Assembly: GCA_003864495.1 (NCBI GenBank)
Contig: ML133426.1
Location: 1,798,001-1,862,000 of the forward strand
Source of the DNA: Nemopilema nomurai
Taxonomy: Eukaryota; Cnidaria; Scyphozoa; Rhizostomeae; Rhizostomatidae
Reading direction: 5' to 3'
DNA: 64,000 nt
The position numbers were made by a program, and so were the translations under genes. Below are positions 18,836-31,721 of this stretch, one piece after another. Position 1 is the stretch's first letter, and every line of letters begins with the position of its first letter. Below the pieces are notes generated by a model, which searched no databases, was not told where the DNA came from, and saw only the letters and a program-made list of their open reading frames with translations.

Positions 18836-19716
18836 TTTTAGAATTTGTTGCAGTCTTTTGTCAAGTGAGCACCAGTTACCATGCCTTTGGCTGTCGTAGC
18901 TTTGTATAAGTAGCTTTTTATTGACATGCATGCCATACCAAAGCGATCAAATTTGATGTGTATCGCAGAAAAATGAAATTAGATTCATTAAAGAAATAGT
19001 TAGCGTTAGCTTGAGTTCTTTGGAAGACTTCTTGGATGAGCATGTTATCTCGGGAGATGGATATTGTGAGAATAAATCAGCTCTTTCTACTATTCGAGAA
19101 AGCTTTACCTTAAGGTAAATGGCCGCCTGTAAAACAAAAAACGATCTTAGCTTCGATTTCAGAAAGGTTTCTATCGGAAAGAATCTCCAAATCAAGCGCA
19201 CTCGAGAATATCGACAGTCTTATTTTCCGGTTTTAGCCTTCACCGGCCCCCTTTAATTTAGATTTCACATTTTAAGCTAAAATATAGATTTTTGATCTCA
19301 TGTGCATTTGCATTTATACGTTTGCCTCCCTTGTCAAATTCAAATGCAAGAAATGGATAATACAGACCACTGGTGACTGAGCCTAAAGTCTTTCATTCAA
19401 TTCGCAAAGGCAGTACATTTTGCTTTCATTAGCAGGAGGGTTCAATTGGGATCAAACTTAATTCACCCTCTCCTCTCCTCACTTTTGTAAAAGTATGGTT
19501 CACATTTTCTTCTTCAATATGATTAAAATGCGCTGGGTATGGGTATATCACATTTCTCAAGCAAAAATAACTTGTAAAAACTGAAATTAGGCAAAATGGG
19601 TGTGGTATTACGGATCACGTCCATTTATACCCCTATCAGTGTCACAACCACAACAACGGCACGGCGACAAATGGCCTAAACAGACAAGTGGTGTCGTGCT
19701 AACGTCTTGAAAGAAA
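18836..19716. other. Intergenic, nothing recognised
   Basis: AT-rich. No exon, repeat or RNA gene seen. The end would contain the TFAM promoter and 5' UTR; no TATA box was identified. Confidence 0.4.
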
Positions 19717-20893
19717 ATGAGCAGGCTTGGATTATTCGGTCGTTTCACCGTTGCAGTATCTGCTCCTTTAAATCGGAGAATTTTAGGAAATTTACTCAAC
19801 AGCAGCCTACGCCAGATATCGGTTGGGCAAAAGATTGCCCCCGAAAAGCCCAAAAAGGCGCCCCTTTCCGCCTATCAAATATATGTGAAGGAGAAAACGG
19901 TGGGGAGTAAAGCGGCCAACGGACAAGAAAACCCCAGAGACCGATTAAAGAGATTGGCGGCAGAATGGAACGAGCTTAGCGAAGAACGGAAAGGCACTTA
20001 TCGTGCAAGGTACGACTGTAAATGGCCAACTGTACCCATCATCTACGCAGTAACCACCAATTTTGTTTTAATTGCAAGCAAGCTTAGTAGCAAAACAAAT
20101 GAACGAGTGACGTCATATATGCACAATGAAACGCCAGAGATTAGTAAAATGCCAAAGATGAAACTTTCAAATGATAAGTTATGTCAGAAAGCAGCTTTAA
20201 AAGTGGCAGTGTCATTATAATGATGCATTTGAGAAGAGATCCCTTGAGATAGTTTTACCCACAGATCATCATATCTATCATCTGAGGAGAACTGCCTGTT
20301 CACAAGTGGTCAAACCTGTGGTCACGTTTAAAAAAGGAATGCAGTTTCCTAATGTGTTGAAAATTTTTTCTAAGCCATGTGTTTTTGACTTTTCATCTGA
20401 GACATTAGGTCATATAGAAAGTATGACACAATTTTGTATTTGCAAATATCTGTTATTTTGTTCCAATATGTGTTCCAATATATTCAATGTTCCTTTTCTA
20501 CCAAGGTCTGATACAGAGAGGGAAAACTGGATGAGAAGTCGAGCGCAGTATGAGGCATTTTTGGACTCACTCTCAGAGGTTGAAAGAAGTCGAATAAAAC
20601 TTAAAGAGCTGTTACTTAAGGCTGATGCCCGAGAAAAAAGACAATTAACCAAAGAATCTAGTGATGATTTAGCATCCAAGATGCCAAAACGCCCAGGGAG
20701 TGCCTTCCAGTTATATTTCAAGGATGAACTTAAACAAGGGAGCTTTGAGGGTTTAAAGGGACCCAACCTATTCAGAGCTGCTTCAGAGAGCTGGAATGGA
20801 TTGCAAGATTTCCAAAAGGAACGTTTCAAGAATTTGCGAAAGCACTTACACAGTCAGTATTTGATAGACTTGGAAGAATGGAAAAAAAGCTAA
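19717..20893 (+). CDS. TFAM: Mitochondrial transcription factor A (two HMG boxes)
   Basis: Packages mitochondrial DNA and activates its transcription by bending promoter DNA. Exons 19717-20009 and 20506-20893 join as AG|G (Arg98) to give 226 residues; vertebrate TFAM is near 245. Residues 1-40 are rich in Arg, Leu and Ser with almost no acidic residues (MSRLGLFGRF, NRRILGNLL), as in a mitochondrial presequence. HMG box A starts near residue 43 (PEKPKKAPLSAYQIYVKE, later RLAAEWNELSEERK). A basic linker follows, then box B at about 156-220 (MPKRPGSAFQLYFKDEL, RAASESWNGL). A very short tail (DLEEWKKS) ends the protein. The ATG at 19717 is the first in frame and precedes the presequence directly. 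The intron is GT-AG, about 0.5 kb, and happens to stay open in one frame for some distance. Confidence 0.92.
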
Positions 20894-23717
20894 CTGAAAT
20901 TTTGCTACAATTTTATCGCAGCTTTTGACTTTGCTTTTGGTTTAGGAGTTGTTTCAGTTCCCTAGTAATATGTCTATATTTTATCATTTTTTCCATTTTT
21001 GAACTTCCATGGACAACACTATATAGCTTTGTGTTAAACTTTTTTTCTGTCTTTGCATTGATTTGAAATGATGCATCTACACTATTTGAGTGTTTAATGT
21101 ATACCATTCACTGTTTTAAATGAGAAAACACAGGAAAATTATGTTCATTTGTTTATGAATTTTGAACCAATCTTGTTTTCAAATTATGTAGACAGTTTTT
21201 TGGAAGTGGTCCATCAATTTTCATATAATTTGGGGAATGTAAATGTAAATTGCACCAACTTGAGACCATGGTTATGTTGCCTTTTTCCTAATCTCTAATC
21301 ACTCTATGATACTGCACCTTTTGAGAGTCCTTTGATTACAGTTCACACATATTCTAAAAGTGGCTTTAATTCTTCTCTCTGTGCAATAATCTACATGTGA
21401 ATTAACTGCTTTCTATGGCTAGAAACTCAGTCACTTTTTGAAAATATGGATAATTTACATTTATATCAAAACAGACAAAGCTCACTGTATCAGCTGTTAT
21501 TTCTAATGTCATGCATTTCTTCTTGTTGGTATCTTTACCATAGCTGAACTCTAATTCATGTATTGTCCACCTTTCTTGTTTCAGCATTCATTCAGCGCCA
21601 ATTGATTCTTATCTGGTTTGATTCATTAATTTGGTCACAGTTTTCAAAAACCTCTATCAGGAAAATAATGATGAATAATTCTAGTGTTGCCTTGGATGCC
21701 CTAATCCAACTGATTTTCTTTTCTGTAGTTGGATGTTTTGAAATCTGATGTTGAGATCTGTTTATCAGGTTTTCCTCTTCCAAGAGATTCTCCATTATTT
21801 TAAAGGCTACCATTGCCTACCATGGGGGCCACAAGCTCCAGTACCAACATTTGATTTAAGTGCTAATACTCTACCTTGTTATAGCTAAATCCAATCAATT
21901 TCACGCCCTGCCTCGAATGACTCAAAAATGGTCTACACACGATCTAACTTAGATTTCTGAAAACATTTTCTAGGCTTTATAGACAAAATTAGCAATTTTT
22001 TCATGCAGTTATTTACATCATTCATTTTGGGTAAGATTATCACTCAAGGTAATTTTTGGAATCACAACTAATTTGGTTTGGTATGACCGGTATAATGCCT
22101 CCCGTAATCGTTCTACAGTATTGTCAACCACAGATTCTGTCGAGTTCACAACTCAGGAGCAATTCAATTTCATACTGCCTCACACTGAATATGTAGCTCG
22201 GTTATTCCATTTAAGAATTCTCCAGCCAAATTTACTGAGCTCATGATGAAAGAATGTTTAGCTGCGTGCAGCGTGTAAATGCGTGCTAGATAAGTACATT
22301 GCGAGATAATTCATTCGATAGATGAGCGAGGCTGAAGTTGGCCTGTTTTGTATTCACAAAACGTGGAAAAGTATACATTTGGAGAAAGGAGGCAAAACTT
22401 TGGTGGACATAACATAGAAAGGAATAAGAACGTTAAAAGTATAAAAGTTAAAACAACTAGTCAAACATGATTATTGTTGACCAGTCGAAGATTGACTGTG
22501 TTAACGGAGGATTCCATTCGGCATTCCCGGTGTCCGCTTGTTTCGGGGCATTGTTCGCCACCACACAAGCTCATTCTGCGAGAACGATTGACTTCTTTGT
22601 AAGAATGCATACACACCAGCAGAGAAGAAAGTTGAGTACTGGTGCGCGAAAGCGATACCGTTGCGAGCAGGCCCGCGCATTAGGAGACGCGAAGCTACGA
22701 CACTTCTCGTGGCCTCGCCAAAAGGATTGGCACTGGGAAACAGGTTTGGCTAGCTCTTGGTTGGCTTGGACGCCTGGAAAGAAAATTCAGTGCATTGTCA
22801 AGCTTCATTGTTAATGAGGAACTGAAATCAAATCAAAAACAACACAACACGAATTTTATAGCGAAGTATAATCTCCTTGATTGAACGATTAGCCGGAGTA
22901 ATAAATTTTTCAAAGCTTTGGCCGCAAGAGAATTACGAAGACATTTCAATGGTTACTATCTCAATAACTAAAATCGACTATCTGCGTTGGAAATCGTGTC
23001 GCTCTGCCAAATACTGTAAACAACGTGTCTAGTTTTCGCTCAAAGCGAGCCAAATTAGCACCAAAAAGGAAGGAGAATCGACCAAAATTTTATCGAATCA
23101 TGTGAATGGGACCATGTTTGGCTATCTGTTTTTGTTTGCGGGTGTTTTGGAGAACGCCCCGTCGAGCAGTCGCTGTATCACCTTGAACGTCACAAAGCGA
23201 AGCTGAAGAGGATTTCATTTCAGCAACCTGTCTTCATATGTGTGCATGTTGGTCAGCTGGAAATTACCATCAAAGCACGCGATAGAGACTGAGCAAATGC
23301 AGACTGAGGAAATGCAGACTGAGCAAATGCATTCGCACAGCTTCGACTAGGCTGCTTATACGACTCCTTATTTCAGGGTAAGCATCGCTAATGAATACTT
23401 ATAATGAATAATGAATCTTGTAGCAATAACGAAAGAACTAGCTAATGTTTTTCATAGCATTATTAATCTTATTCATGTCCTCAGTTCTGTTCATCCGTTG
23501 CTATTCCGTCACCTACCAGTATATCGCACCAGTTTTCGTATAATTTTTAACAGTGCTGACACAGTGCTGCACTTTTCGCGCAATACTGTGCATCCATCAG
23601 CTATTGTTGTGTCATGACGTTTTCCAATATTTCATGAAAGACACTAAATAAGAAGGACGTTAAAGTGGCTGCTTTCCCAATTTTCTGCGAACGTTTTTAG
23701 GTGATAATCTCAATTTG
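20894..23717. other. TFAM 3' region and intergenic DNA
   Basis: No further gene recognised. An ATG-initiated 115-codon frame at 22467-22814 (+) is GC-richer than its surroundings but has no family resemblance. A 16-bp unit, AGACTGAGCAAATGC-like, repeats three times at 23286-23332. A possible splice acceptor (TTTTTAG, 23694-23700) lies just before the next gene's ATG. Confidence 0.45.
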
Positions 23718-24452
23718 ATGATGATGGAGACGGGCGATTCGAAACCCGAGCTCCCTGAGGACAGGAGTTTCAAAAAGGCTTTGTTGGACAGGTATCTAGA
23801 GGATCAAGTCCTCTACAACAGCTACACTCCCAAGAGTAACATTTCCAATTATTACGAACATTTCCAACACGGTATTGACTATGAAGCTGATGAGGATGAA
23901 GTTTTTGAGAGGGTTGGAAATGACGTCATTGTGAAAATCACCGACGAAGAGTCCGACGCTGGCAAAAACGCGGTTTATAGACGCGGTGCGACTTCACGGG
24001 CACCGAGCAACAACCACGCTATGGACGTAAACAACAACCTGAGTGCCCAAGCGAAGTTCTCTCGTAGTCTGGACGAGCGCCAGTTCAACACTTTGCACCT
24101 CGACATACCGAGCAATGGTGGTCAGCAAATGTTTCAAGCAACAGAACCGCAAGCAAGCAACTTGTTGAAGTCCAAAGGCCCTGTGCGCAAGTACTCGGAC
24201 TGCAGTAGCAACTATACTAAACATTTCACTTCTGTATACTCGACAAGACTGAGCGCAGAAGACGCCTCTTTTTACGCGACGCAAGATCATGCATCAAGAA
24301 TGCTGCCGTCAAGAAGGAAGAAGATATCTCTTCCCGGAACAGGGTTACCAGCTCAGAAGCGGCTGCTGGGGGGCAGGAAACCAGCTCTCTCGCTTTCATG
24401 CTTTGACTGCTCGATGCAGAAGTCAAAGGAGGCAGTGACGTTAATAGGATGA
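23718..24452 (+). CDS. Unrecognised acidic/Ser-rich protein, about 244 residues
   Basis: Single open frame from ATG 23718. The N-terminus is charged (KPELPEDRSFKKALLDRYLE), followed by a Tyr-rich stretch (NSYTPKSNISNYYEHF) and an acidic segment (YEADEDEVFERVGNDVIVK). The middle is low complexity and Ser/Asn-rich, with a basic patch LPSRRKKISLPGTG that could be a nuclear signal or kinase site. No signal peptide or membrane segment. The frame stops at TGA 24450, but a second frame runs on from about 24413 to TAA 24595 with similar Ser-rich composition (SFKSSCSSFVEVEFGDSDYD, TSSPSSPLTEGSRFPP). The true C-terminus may therefore be there, with a one-base difference in the GC-rich region. A GGGGGG run at about 24366 is one candidate, although the second frame carries a TGA at about 24403, so the shift would have to lie downstream of it. 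An upstream 5' UTR exon is likely. I do not recognise the family. Confidence 0.65.
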   Translation: MMMETGDSKPELPEDRSFKKALLDRYLEDQVLYNSYTPKSNISNYYEHFQHGIDYEADEDEVFERVGNDVIVKITDEESDAGKNAVYRRGATSRAPSNNHAMDVNNNLSAQAKFSRSLDERQFNTLHLDIPSNGGQQMFQATEPQASNLLKSKGPVRKYSDCSSNYTKHFTSVYSTRLSAEDASFYATQDHASRMLPSRRKKISLPGTGLPAQKRLLGGRKPALSLSCFDCSMQKSKEAVTLIG

Positions 24453-24719
24453 GTATGTCATCTTTTAAAAGTAGTTGCAGTAGCTTCGTCGAAGTAGAGT
24501 TTGGTGACAGTGACTATGACAGAAGCTGTACAAGTTCACCCTCCTCCCCATTGACAGAGGGCAGCAGGTTCCCGCCCATTAACAATGACTATTAAGGTGT
24601 CTCGAGACTGAATATTCGCATGCCGGATGTATTTGCTATTTCTAATACATGTTGATATTGTAGCAACCTAGCACAAAAGCCTGAACAAAAGAGAGATACC
24701 AGACTAGCTTCTTTGAACA

Positions 24720-24799
24720 AATCAAAGAAAGAAAAAATCAAAGAAAGAATAAATCAAAGTAAGAACAAATCTAAGTAAGAATGAATCTAAGTAAGAACA
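24720..24799. repeat. 16-bp tandem repeat, five units
   Basis: Units read AATCAAAGAAAGAAAA with drift to AATCTAAGTAAGAACA. They lie downstream of the unrecognised gene at 23718. Confidence 0.8.
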
Positions 24800-27700
24800 A
24801 AACAAAATTGTGTGTTCATTTCAAACCGTTTAATCAATTAAAAAAGTTTACTGAAACAAAGTGGGAACGATATAATGGCTCAGCAATCTTCCATTTTCCT
24901 AATGAATAGAATAAGGAATAGAAGGAATCTCAAGCAAAAATTTAATCTTGGTGATGATCAATTCTGGGTTGCAGTTAACTTTCTGGTCGAGAATTCTTCA
25001 TCGAGTAATTAAATTTTCATTATTGTTTACTGATCGATTACCCGCGAAGTGGCGGTTTCCTGCCTGCACTTCCCACCCACGCAGTCGAATTGAGTATTTG
25101 CAGATTATTAAGGCTGACGAATTGTAATCTGATTAGCCGTTGATTGGCAGGTCTATTTTAGTCAGCAACAATCCCCAAATATTCCAGGCATGCTTCACCT
25201 GTAGCAAAAGGAAATGACGTATTCTACAAAGATGTTATGCAACTGCTTCCTTCAATTGCACGTGTCTTTAATCGAATTTCAAAATCGTTGTTCATTATAA
25301 ATCTTTGAGCCTACGATCATAACCTAGGCCCTCTTTTCAATTGCTTGTTGTAGATAAACGGATACTCTAGCACAAGCCGCAACATAAGTAGCATAAGTTC
25401 ACGTTTTAATTAATGATAATAATAATGAAAAATACATCGTACTTTGGGTCTCTGAAATTTTTCTTGATTTAAGTTTCTGGACAGATCAGTGCAGAAAAAC
25501 CCATAAAAGTCGCATGGTTGTACGATTATCACTGGCAATAATATTAGACAGGTTTTGAGAAAAATTAGGATGTTTATTTTGTACCATTGATCCGCAGTGT
25601 TGCAAACAAGTGAAATACATAAGCGGCGTATTCGAAATACTTGTATGTTCGAAAAAGGCTGCAGAAATTGAGATCAATTGCTAAAAACTTCGAGAACAGG
25701 CCAAGTTGGAGGCAAGATTTCATTGTGCCTTTAGCGTCAGCATATTCTCTCAAGCACGCGAATAGTTGCAACACCGTTTCAATGACCCAGCACCTGCATG
25801 ATCAATGGGGACATCAATTCGCCACTTTTTTCCTTCTTTCCGCGCAATAGCTTTATTTTTTGTAGTTTGTGAAGGATTGTGCGACCATAGACATGATTCC
25901 CATAAGATAATTAGACGTTCGTGGAGAAGGTGGACACACAATAAATCATGCAACTTCTCTTTTTCTGCTTTCAAAAAGATGTTTCTGACATTTTAAAGGT
26001 GTGTGGTTTCTATGTTAACCTCTTACGGTGCTTCTGGTGAAAGCAGCTTGAAAACACGACTTCTTGGTTATCTTCGCTACAAGACACTTCTGTGCAGACT
26101 CCACTTCTAATTACGGCCAATGTGAATCAATTATCGACGTAATAAAAGACAACAGTTCGCTTGACAACGGGGCTACTACACCATGCAACTTGCGCTGATG
26201 GAAAGGATAAAGAAAATTTCTTTGCCAATTGCTAAGTTTCCTTAATAATAGATCTCTTTCAAAGACCCTTAACGGTAGCCTTAGTCGTCATGAAGTCGTG
26301 TGAACGAATCAAGAAAGGTTTAATCTGGCTACAAGGAATAACAAAGGCACTCAAAAGGGATCTGGAGAAAGGCAGTATAAGAATGAATCGCTGTTTTGCC
26401 TTATAGTCAAATTATCTTTTCAATCGTTGTTTTTGTCTGTCAAGGGAAATAGACGTAAGTCAGTTCTAAGCACAGGCACAATCAAAAAAAATCGTGAAAA
26501 ATGCTTTCAGCTCCCACCAGCGAACCAAGAAAATTTTTACCAATCTCGGGAGAAAAGCATCCAACAGGATAAAATCAGTTGAATCAAAGCCCGTACTACT
26601 GCTGGTGTTTAGTGAGAATGCGATTCTTGAAACACGAATGCATCCCAGCGATAACCTTTTACCTATACGCCCGTTACAAAGCCTAAGAATGATCTGTTGG
26701 TGTCATAAGACAAATGCCAAATAGACGTAAATACAAAACACAGCAACAAGGGTTTAGACCTTGTAATATTGCAGTCCTTTTGCAAACAAGTTGGTTTGAC
26801 CTTTGTCCTCTCTATCGACCTTTGAACTTGTTTGATCCGATCAAATGGAATTGTTCACGTGTTTACAATATGCTTCGACCGGCAGCCTCAGAAACGTGCG
26901 TTTCTAGTTCCCATTTACTTGTCACAGCTAGAAGGACAAATAGAGTCATCAAACTGCGAAAGACTGCAAAATAAAACTAGTTGAGGCGCAGGCAGGAATT
27001 TTTGCAGGCATTGCGGGGGCGCATTATAGTGAGCTTAATAAAGATGCAGCTTAACACACACAAAATTGTCGCTACCTTTAAGGGACTCGTTTACTATGGC
27101 AACTCGGACTTTTCGCTTAGCTATTTGAAAATTTTAACTTGAAGGTCAACCTCCATGTACCTGCTTTAAAAATGAAGATGTGTATGTCTGCTTTTATATA
27201 GTTATGATCAAGATTGAACTTTTCTAAGTTGAATGAATTGAAATTGAATTGGCCAAGACAATGCATTCATTTGCCATAAAACATTTCTTCCCCACTTTCA
27301 CAGACTCCAATCTGTTGACGTCATAACTTGCGAACTACGTTTTCTCAAAAATCACTTTTCATTGAAAGCAATAACAATTTTCAAAGGACTGTAAGTACAT
27401 GTGTATAAAAATGATTTCAACTAAAATTATTCAAAATATCCTTGCCACCATTAATTATTCTTGCATCCGGATAGAAAGGTTTTGACTAAAAGTCGCTGTT
27501 TTGAAACAAGCGCCTTACTGTTTCGCAATAAAGCGCATTTTGTGTAGAAGTAGAGGAACGCCTTGCAATCTAGCTCCCACCACAACTTGAATCATAGGTG
27601 TGGTGGTGGTCAAAATTACATGAAATTCAATTAGTTTGACTTTCTATCATCTATTAACAATTTACAACTATTTGCTTTTCGACCATTTTCTTTGGATGTG

Positions 27701-30700
27701 TTGATATATGTTATCGGGTTTGACTTTTTGAATTCAAAACAGCTCCAATTCCATCTTCCAGCGAATCAACCAAACCAAATTTTGTGCGTAAAGTTGCCCG
27801 ATGCTGCTTATTTGATGAAAAAACCTTACAGAGAAAAAGAAAAGCACACAACTTGCTTTTCCAAAGGACCAAAAAGTTCTTTCCTTTTCACATGATTTTT
27901 GAATGGTTTCCAGTCGTGGATAATTTCAGTTGCTTACAGGCAACACTCTTCAGGTGGCTTCTCCTCGTAACTTCCCTGAAAGCCTTTACAATGCATTCCT
28001 GGTTCTATTGTGTATAATCCTATTCGTCAAAAATATCAATTATTTTTGTATCGTGGAGTACGTGAAAAACCTATCGGTGGACAAATCATTTTCCACAACC
28101 AACCTTGCTAAAAACCTATGGCCACTCTACAAGAAATCTTCAAAACCATAAAAAGTTTCTTTAAAACTTTGAGTCAGGACCAGGCAAGTGCGTTGTTCAT
28201 GTGGGCGACAAACAGATTTGATACTTGATCCAATGGAAGAAACAACTGGTTGGTAGAACACCTCCGCAACTGCCTCTGTGACCCAAAAGTGGATATCTTT
28301 TTTCCAATGCAAGCCAAAACTTAGGCCTTAGACACTCATGGCATATTTTGCACAAACAATCTTCTAACTTCATGAGCTGCTATTTTTAGAAACAGCAAGA
28401 TGCCTGAGTACATGGTCGTGACATTGTCGGAAAAATGTAAATCGAGATGTAATACGTGTCTGTGTTTTTGTGCCAAAACAAAGTCTCCAAGTGTTCTCAT
28501 GCAAAACAAAGATGGGCTGAATAAGCACAAGGATGAAAATATATAATTACAAGATATTCATAATATTCATCTATACAAAGCATTTGGCATTTGAATTGCA
28601 ATTTTTTTTAAATGTAGCATTATCAATAAACGTAATTTCGAAAACCGCGTACTAGTGGCGTTGATAAAGTTTGAGTTCACGCCACAGACTCATAACAACC
28701 AAGGTTAATCGAGAGTTCAACTCAGCAAATTGGATCACCCAACGAGTTCCAAATCTTGTATTCTTGACAGATAAACTCAGCAACTAAAAGAGAAAGCCGT
28801 TTTTAATTTAGAAGCTTACTCGTCGCTCCGCACTTCAAGAAGAACTTCAAACATCTATAATTAAAGCTCGACTCCTACCAGTAAAAACACGAAATTCTGA
28901 CAAAAACAAAAGGGTTAAAACATTTCTATCCAGATCTTCTTTCAACGATCGCTTTTTACAGTCAATGGTTGATTTTGGTCTTGGCTTTCTTGTTGGAGTA
29001 TTACAGAAAGAGTATCCGTCCTATCTACCAATAAAAAAATGCACCCTAAAATTCAGCGAGGAAATATAATCATCTTATGTGAGCCTTGCTCTTGAACGTT
29101 TAAAATTCGCTCATATTGTGCTGTTCCGTAATGAATTTAGCAACATCCTTGATGCTTTTAAAATAAATCTTAGATGTCAAAATTGTCTGGTCTGCCAACT
29201 CAACCTGACCCTAATCCATGCGTAGAAGCCATTTACCTTTTTTATTAGATTTTAACGTGAGTGACTTGATCACAATGATTACTCTCAGACAGTGATCAAG
29301 TCAAAACGAAATTACCACAGTCTTTCTCGGTTTCCTTTGACTAGTAATAGTTCAAGAAACTGTGTTTGCTAGATGCAATCATTTCACGCCAAACACCCAA
29401 ATATTGAGTAAACAAAATGTGCTTCCTGGTTCCAACTTCTGCTACCTTTTTAAAGGAGAGACTCGGGAACATTGCACGCAAGAAAGAAACGAGAGTGAAT
29501 CAGTTACGTTTAAAACGAGCTGCCTTCTTTGGTAATTATGTCGAGGCTTCGCTTTCGGCTTTGCTATTTGGATTATAGTTGCCAGCTGAAACGAAGCTTA
29601 AGCAAGGTCAAAGTCTTAACGCCATCAATTAAATGAAGACCTTTATAATTTCTGGCTAAAAGCCTAGCGCAGGACAGAAGATACGTTCTTGTGAGGGAAT
29701 GTGAAAGTCTAGAAACTCTGAAAAAGGGAAGAAGTTTGCAAAGGACAAAGGAAAATCCGCAATATAAAGGGAAATCTGCAGCACTTGAGTGCAGCTAGAA
29801 AACACGAAGAGCTTCTTGGGCTCGCGAAATGAACATATTTTGGAGCACGTGAAATTCCATCTCCCATTCATTCATAGAATGAAACATTTGTAGGCCAAAA
29901 ACAACTAACTAAGCCCTTCAATCAAAATATTCTCTTCACCGACCAACTGGTTAAAACGTGGACCTAACTGAATTTTGTTTACAAACAAGACAAGACATGG
30001 GCCTAACTGAATTCGCTTCAACCAATACGGCAAAATCACGAGAGAAAAGGAGTGTTAATGGAAAGCTAGCACTGGCCACGACGGTTCGAGACAATCTGTC
30101 AGATGTCTATGAGGTAGAAATGTACTAATTCACAACAATATCAAAGAAGTAAAATTTGTAAATAGGAAAATGCCAGGGCTGGAAACGTAAGACTATCAAC
30201 GCCTGGAAGGTTCAACTTCGATGAGGAGAAGCGTTCCAGGGAACAAGAGTGAGCCTATGGGCTCCTGTTTCTGATTTGCCATCCAAAGGAAATGCTCAAT
30301 GCCTTCTTGATTTACGACACAGAAACGCTAGCCAAAATAAATTATTCAAGATTATCTTTGACATTTGGAGAAGTTTGCCAACAGATGAGAGGTACCAGCT
30401 TTGGCAAATGCAACAGTGCATCTTATAGGTGGAAGTCAACGCTTATATCCACTGCAAATATAGGGGAACACTTCCTATTTGTTAAAAATCCGGTGTATCA
30501 GTTGAGCCAACAACTCGAAGAAATCCTTCAAAGAAAGCAGCTATGGTATTTGAAGAAAACACAGGTGGATGCAGGTGCATTTGATGTACTTAGCAAGTGA
30601 AGAGACGAGATTGGATTTCCTGAAGAGTCTTAATTTCCATAAGTAGCTTATCTGCGTAAAACTGTTAGCATAACGCAGTGAGTCGAGAAGAGAAAAGGTT

Positions 30701-31721
30701 TTTAGGAGACGTCTTTGCGAAGATTTCAACATACATAATCTAGGTACGTTATCTTAGTTGATGGTAGATGCAAGTTGGGGCTACAAGGTGGGGTTGGCGT
30801 TGGTTAAGGGGCAGTACAAAAAGTGATTGAGACGAATTTAGATAGCGGTTCAGTCACTAAGAGGTAATGAAATTAATATACATGAATACATAGAGCCTTG
30901 TACGCAATGTTTCACAATATAGTTCAATCTGCAAATATTTCTCATGTATACTTCTTCGAACAATAAATCAAATCTATGATTTTTCGGTGAAACCTGTTCA
31001 CAATAACATCATAGCTGGTCCTTTTCAAAATGAACAAATAGTGAGGACCTCGGGTTTCACAACTGATTCCTATGACAAGAAAAAAAGGAGAAAGAGACAA
31101 GTTTTCATAACATTATCCTTGATACCTACAAAGCTGCGGTGTTGAGTCAACAGTATAATCTACTATGATACTTAACTTGAGGCCTTACTCAAATACTGCC
31201 ATGTCTGCTTTGTTCTAGTGCTTGCTCGCCTCTTGTATGCCTTCAATTTATTGCCTAGCGGTATTCAGCAACAAAAAGCGAAAGTGCAGCGAGAACAGTT
31301 GGAAAACAAACAGTTAGAGAACAATGCCAGCGCAAGTACAAATGTGAAAGATGGCTTGAGCATGGTGGAGGACTCGATCGAATTCTCATCCTAAGAACAC
31401 AAGTTTGAAAATTGAGACTAATAACTTTGATATGCATGGCAAAACCTGACAGATTGTTACGGAATTTTCTCAGCAGGTGGGGAAAAGAAGAAAATGCTCA
31501 AACTGTCTGAGACAACCTGATTCCTGTTTAAGCTTCGCTAAGAACATCCAAAGAAACTGCGGTGGATCAATCTGTGAGGGAAACTGGAAATTGAAAACCA
31601 CACCAGCTAGAGACCTTGAAAACTGCAGTTCAGTGCAGAAGGATTAATCCACATGAACCTTTCATGGCACCTGCAAGGAAAGGCAAGTAACGAGTGCGGT
31701 GAAGACTGACTTGTGGACATC
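24800..31721. other. Gene-poor 7-kb stretch
   Basis: No exon of a known family was found on either strand. A 12-bp perfect inverted repeat (29262-29273 and 29292-29303, TGACTTGATCAC arms, 18-base loop) is the only neat structure. An ATG-initiated 102-codon frame at 30292-30600 (+) is open but unrecognisable. It may hold distal regulatory DNA or decayed repeats. Confidence 0.4.

Noticed and set aside
20010..20505. Read-through of the first TFAM frame past 20009
   Set aside because: Good GT donor and AG acceptor join the HMG boxes in frame; the extra residues are not HMG-like.
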